From assembly GCA_020852965.1 (NCBI GenBank), contig JADYZV010000024.1, positions 39,800 to 103,799 of the forward strand: 64,000 nt of DNA, given 5' to 3'. Positions 60,540-64,000 of this stretch are shown here, piece after piece; the stretch's first letter is position 1; each line of letters begins with the position of its first letter. The notes beneath the pieces are model-generated. The model was not told the DNA's origin. It saw only the letters and a program-made list of their open reading frames with translations, and searched no databases. This DNA is from Pirellulaceae bacterium. Lineage in GTDB: Bacteria > Planctomycetota > Planctomycetia > Pirellulales > Pirellulaceae. Position numbers and translations under genes: made by a program.

Positions 60540-61964
60540 ATGCAAGTTTCAAACAGTGATGGATCCTCGCCGTCGACCGACTTGGGGCGGCGCGAAATGC
60601 TACGGCGCGAAATGCTAAGGTATGTGGGCTACGGAATGGGAATGGTGGGAGCCGCTCCTTTGCTGGAGATGCCTCAAGCGGTTGCGGCCGCACCGCGTAA
60701 CTTGCTCGCCACGCCCCATTTCCCGCCGCGTGCCAAGCGCGTCATTCACTTGTTTATGAATGGGGGGCCGTATCAGGGGGACTTGTTTGACCCCAAGCCG
60801 GCACTCAAGAAATTCGCTGGCAGCAAGCCGCCGGGTGCCGACCTCGTCACCGAACGACCCACGGCTGGCCTGATGCCATCTCCGTTTGCGTTCCACCCTC
60901 GCGGTGAAAGCGGCCTGCAAGTCAGCGATTTGCTACCGCAACTGAGTCGGCATATCGATGATATTTGTGTTCTGAATGCAGTGCATGCCGACAACCCGAA
61001 CCATGGGCCAGCGCTACTGCAGATGAACAATGGTACCATCATCCCCACGCGGCCGAGCATGGGGGCGTGGTTCTTGTATGGACTGGGTAGCGAGAATCAG
61101 AATCTACCGGGCTATGTAGTGCTCTGCCCGGGGCGCCCCGTCCGCTTTTCGATTTTGTGGAACAGCGCTTTTTTGCCGTCGAAATATCAAGGGACCTATA
61201 TCAATCATTCCGCCATCGATCCCGATAAAATGCTGCCACACTTGAGCAATATGCAGTGGGATCATCCGACCCAGCGCGGACAGCTCGATCTGTTGCAACA
61301 ACTCAACGCGGATCACGCAGCCGCGCGGGGAGGTGATACGCTGCTAACCGCTCGCAGCGAAGCGATGGAAACCGCGTATCGGATGCAGTTCGAAGCGAGC
61401 GAGACATTTGATCTCGATCGAGAGACCAAGCAGACGCGTGAAGCGTATGGCCCAGGGCACTTCGCTAACGGATGTCTACTTGCGAGGCGAATGGTCGAGC
61501 GAGGAGTCCGCTTTGTGCAGGTCTACTATGGTGACGGGCAACCCTGGGACACGCATACCAAACACAATGAAACGGTGCCCAAACTATGTCAAACGATCGA
61601 CCAACCGATCGCGGCCTTGATGGCCGATTTGAAGCAACGCGGGTTATTGGAAGACACGTTGGTCGTATGGGGAGGCGAGTTTGGACGTACACCAACGTCG
61701 GAAAGCGGTACGGGACGCGACCACAACCACCACGGTTTTTCGATGTGGATGGCGGGGGGCGGGGTCAAGGGAGGCATGACCTACGGTCAAACCGATGACT
61801 TCGGTTTCAAAGCCATCGAGAACAAGATGCATGTGCACGATCTGCATGCCACGATTTTACATCTACTCGGACTCGATCACGAGCGGTTGACCTACCGACA
61901 CGCCGGACGCGACTTCCGCCTGACCGATGTTCACGGCCGCGTGGTACACGAGATCATTTCGTAG
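60540..61964 (+). CDS. DUF1501 family secreted protein (sulfatase-fold)
   Basis: 474 residues. Twin-Arg-like N-terminus (DLGRREMLRREMLRYVGYGM, then a hydrophobic stretch) marks export by Tat. The core has RVIHLFMNGGPYQGDLFDPK, HADNPNHGPALLQMNNGTII, VQVYYGDGQPWDTHTKHN, VVWGGEFGRTPTSESGTGRD and HNHHGFSMWMAGGGVKGGM, the metal-binding pattern shared with alkaline-phosphatase and sulfatase folds. It follows its PSD1 partner by 17 bases and is surely co-transcribed. ATG 60540 is chosen because upstream frame lies within the PSD1 gene. Substrate unknown. Confidence 0.95.
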   Translation: MQVSNSDGSSPSTDLGRREMLRREMLRYVGYGMGMVGAAPLLEMPQAVAAAPRNLLATPHFPPRAKRVIHLFMNGGPYQGDLFDPKPALKKFAGSKPPGADLVTERPTAGLMPSPFAFHPRGESGLQVSDLLPQLSRHIDDICVLNAVHADNPNHGPALLQMNNGTIIPTRPSMGAWFLYGLGSENQNLPGYVVLCPGRPVRFSILWNSAFLPSKYQGTYINHSAIDPDKMLPHLSNMQWDHPTQRGQLDLLQQLNADHAAARGGDTLLTARSEAMETAYRMQFEASETFDLDRETKQTREAYGPGHFANGCLLARRMVERGVRFVQVYYGDGQPWDTHTKHNETVPKLCQTIDQPIAALMADLKQRGLLEDTLVVWGGEFGRTPTSESGTGRDHNHHGFSMWMAGGGVKGGMTYGQTDDFGFKAIENKMHVHDLHATILHLLGLDHERLTYRHAGRDFRLTDVHGRVVHEIIS

Positions 61965-62294
61965 GCTCGGGGGAAATGCGGTTTCACGGTTCAGGCTCCC
62001 ACGGCGTTCGCGGCAAAACAGCGACGCGCTATGCAGGAGCCGAATCAGTGCGAGACGTTACGATTTCGAATGTCCTCATCATGGACCCGTGAACGCCGTT
62101 TCATCCAGCCATAACAAGTCGCTCAATCCATCTCTGGCGGGAATCGGCTCGGCGATGATATTGCCGCCGAAACCTCCCCACTCGCAAACTCCTTAGTCGA
62201 CCGGTAGACTTAACGGAGTTGATAACGTTCGAGTCCGAACATGGGCAGACCAGCTGCTCCGAGCAAGACCAAAATCATGAGAGACCGGTGAGCG
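61965..62294. other. Intergenic region before metY, no gene seen
   Basis: About 330 bases after the DUF1501 stop. No supported gene. It should hold the metY promoter; no SAM riboswitch pattern was recognised by eye. Confidence 0.35.
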
Positions 62295-63596
62295 ATGGGA
62301 TCAGACCAGATTGAATACCGTGGATTAGGGACCACAGCACTGCATGCGGGACAAACCGTCGATCCGGCAACCGGCTCGCGGGCGATGCCGATTCATCAAA
62401 CGACGAGCTACCAATTTCGCAGCACTGAGCATGCTGCAGACCTGTTCGCCCTGAAGGAAATGGGGTTCATTTACACACGGCTAATGAACCCGACGACGGA
62501 CGTCTTTGAACAGCGAATGGCGGCACTCGATGGAGGGATTGGCGCTCTGGCCGTTTCCAGCGGCCAGCAGGCGGTCTCCGTAGCGCTGCTCAATCTGGTC
62601 CACGCGGGCCAGCACATCGTGTCGGCGGCGGCCCTTTATGGCGGCTCCATCACGTTATTGGGTCAGACCTTCAAGCGATTAGGTATTGATGTCAGCTTCG
62701 TCGATGCGACCGATCCGCAGAACATCGCTGATGCGATTCGGGACAACACGCGGGCCGTCTTTGTCGAATCGGTCGCGAATCCCAAGAACGATGTGCTCGA
62801 CTTTCAGGCGATTGCCGACGTCGCACACGCTCATGGCTTGCCAGTAATTTGTGACAACACCGTGCTGACACCCTTGCTGTTCCGTCCCTTTGAACAGGGC
62901 ATCGACATCGCGGTTTACAGCGCCACCAAATTCATTGGTGGACACGGCACAAGCATCGGCGGAGTGATCGTTGACAGCGGTAACTTCGATTGGACGCAAG
63001 ATGCGGGCAAGTGGCCACAATTCACCCAACCCGACCCGTCCTATCATGGAACCGTGTTTAGCGAGGCCGTGGGGCAGTTGTGTTACATCATTACTTGTCG
63101 AACTCATTGGCTGCGGGATCTGGGCGGTGCGTTGAGTCCCTTCAATGCATTCCTGTTCTTGCAGGGGCTCGAGACGCTGCATCTAAGGATGCCTCGCCAC
63201 TGCGAAAACGCGTTGGCCGTGGCGCGATTCCTCGAAGAACACCCCTTGGTCAATTGGGTGAATTATCCCGGACTTCCCTCCCATCCTTCCTACGAGATGT
63301 CGCGGAAGTATCTGCCAAAGGGCGCTGGTGCGGTTCTCGGTTTCGGAATCGAGGGTGGGTTGCAAGCGGGTAAGAAGTTCATCGAAGCCTGCCGACTCGT
63401 TTCGCACTTGGCGAATATCGGAGACGCAAAGACGCTGGTGATCCACCCCGCATCGACGACGCACAGCCAGCAAACAGCCGAGCAACTTGCCGCGGCTGGC
63501 GTGTCGGACGATTACGTTCGTGTCAGCGTCGGCCTCGAAGATATCGAAGATATCATCGCCGATCTCGAACAGGCGCTGCAGGCGTCGCAGGCGTAG
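62295..63596 (+). CDS. metY: O-acetylhomoserine sulfhydrylase
   Basis: 433 residues of the Cys/Met metabolism PLP enzyme family; the long form is typical for MetY. It joins O-acetylhomoserine and sulfide to homocysteine in methionine synthesis. Start [20 protein letters not shown] and [20 protein letters not shown], then [20 protein letters not shown], the PLP Lys near 212 in [17 protein letters not shown], and [17 protein letters not shown] at the end. All expected motifs are there. The partner gene metX begins 84 bases downstream, so the two form a methionine operon. Confidence 0.95.
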   Translation: MGSDQIEYRGLGTTALHAGQTVDPATGSRAMPIHQTTSYQFRSTEHAADLFALKEMGFIYTRLMNPTTDVFEQRMAALDGGIGALAVSSGQQAVSVALLNLVHAGQHIVSAAALYGGSITLLGQTFKRLGIDVSFVDATDPQNIADAIRDNTRAVFVESVANPKNDVLDFQAIADVAHAHGLPVICDNTVLTPLLFRPFEQGIDIAVYSATKFIGGHGTSIGGVIVDSGNFDWTQDAGKWPQFTQPDPSYHGTVFSEAVGQLCYIITCRTHWLRDLGGALSPFNAFLFLQGLETLHLRMPRHCENALAVARFLEEHPLVNWVNYPGLPSHPSYEMSRKYLPKGAGAVLGFGIEGGLQAGKKFIEACRLVSHLANIGDAKTLVIHPASTTHSQQTAEQLAAAGVSDDYVRVSVGLEDIEDIIADLEQALQASQA

Positions 63597-63680
63597 GGCG
63601 TGAGGAGCCTGCTCGAAGAATCTGATTCCGGATCGTATCGATAACTGATGATATAGTTGAGTGAATGCCCAATGGAGAAC

Positions 63681-64000
63681 ATGTCGTTCGATAGCGATGG
63701 CCACCGCCACGCCCGAGAATTGAGACATGCCAAAAGTGTCAAGTTCGACCAACCGCTGCGGTTAGAGCGAGGGGGCTTGCTTCCTGAGGTGACGATCGTC
63801 TACGAGACCTACGGGTGTTTGAACGCCCAACGCGACAACGCCATCTTGATCTGCCATGCGATATCCGGCGACTCCCATGTGGCGCAGCACGACGAGGCGG
63901 ACGACCCAGGCTGGTGGGACATCTTCGTCGGCCCCGGCAAGCCCATCGACACCGACCGATACTTTGTCATTTGCTCGAACGTGCTCGGCGGCTGCCGCGG
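63681..64000 (+). CDS. metX: Homoserine O-acetyltransferase, N-terminal part (cut by window end)
   Basis: The frame starts at ATG 63681 with TGGAGAAC before it and runs off the window. The visible 106 residues match the start of the alpha/beta hydrolase Met[61 protein letters not shown] and [11 protein letters not shown]. MetX makes O-acetylhomoserine, the substrate of the metY product just upstream. The nucleophile region lies beyond the window. Confidence 0.93.
   Translation, partial: MSFDSDGHRHARELRHAKSVKFDQPLRLERGGLLPEVTIVYETYGCLNAQRDNAILICHAISGDSHVAQHDEADDPGWWDIFVGPGKPIDTDRYFVICSNVLGGCR

Noticed and set aside
1..64000. CRISPR arrays, tRNA and rRNA genes
   Set aside because: No regularly spaced direct repeats, cloverleaf sequences or conserved rRNA stretches were seen on reading the window.

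Overview
The window looks like chromosomal DNA of a Pirellula/Rhodopirellula-type planctomycete. The markers are a secreted sulfatase, an ECF-type sigma factor beside a giant WD40 Ser/Thr kinase, a second membrane kinase, and the paired PSCyt1/DUF1549/DUF1553 and DUF1501 proteins that planctomycetes carry in many copies. No rRNA, tRNA or CRISPR array was recognised. The phylum call is an inference from gene content.

Layout. 1-7 kb: tail of a DUF1579 protein, a sulfatase followed by a decayed sulfatase fragment, an ECF sigma factor and a convergent WD40 kinase. 7-29 kb: a mosaic stress, redox and metal region. It holds a DsbA-like protein, an RND efflux adaptor fused by deletion to the last fifth of its permease, MgtC, a headless MgtE coupled to a tandem universal stress protein, a transmembrane kinase, catalase, a secreted nickel superoxide dismutase, an MFS carrier, DUF1275, an ABM-domain membrane protein, a pirin, WrbA, a protein joining a ribosome-hibernation domain to a sigma-like domain, a YHS copper ATPase, an Rnk-like protein and TerC. 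It also holds broken genes and inverted repeats, as if assembled from transferred pieces. 29.6-32.9 kb: a TAXI-type TRAP transporter operon. 32.9-36.3 kb: gene-poor DNA with a VapBC pair, an RHS tip with a small membrane ORF after it, and a tyrosine-recombinase remnant.

36.3-53.4 kb: the main feature, a 3950-residue hybrid megasynthase read as KS-AT-DH-MT-ER-KR-ACP-C-A-PCP-TE. Upstream on the same strand is a 3-ketosteroid-dehydrogenase-like flavoprotein, whose start overlaps the stop of a GC-rich secreted glycosidase-like protein. In principle the megasynthase could make and release one methylated, reduced polyketide joined to one amino acid; the flavoprotein is a candidate tailoring enzyme. 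No phosphopantetheinyl transferase or dedicated exporter lies in the window.

53.9-64 kb: a methyltransferase pseudogene, a DMT permease, an MlrC-type M81 peptidase, an unrecognised protein, the PSD1/DUF1501 pair, and metY followed by the start of metX, cut by the window end.
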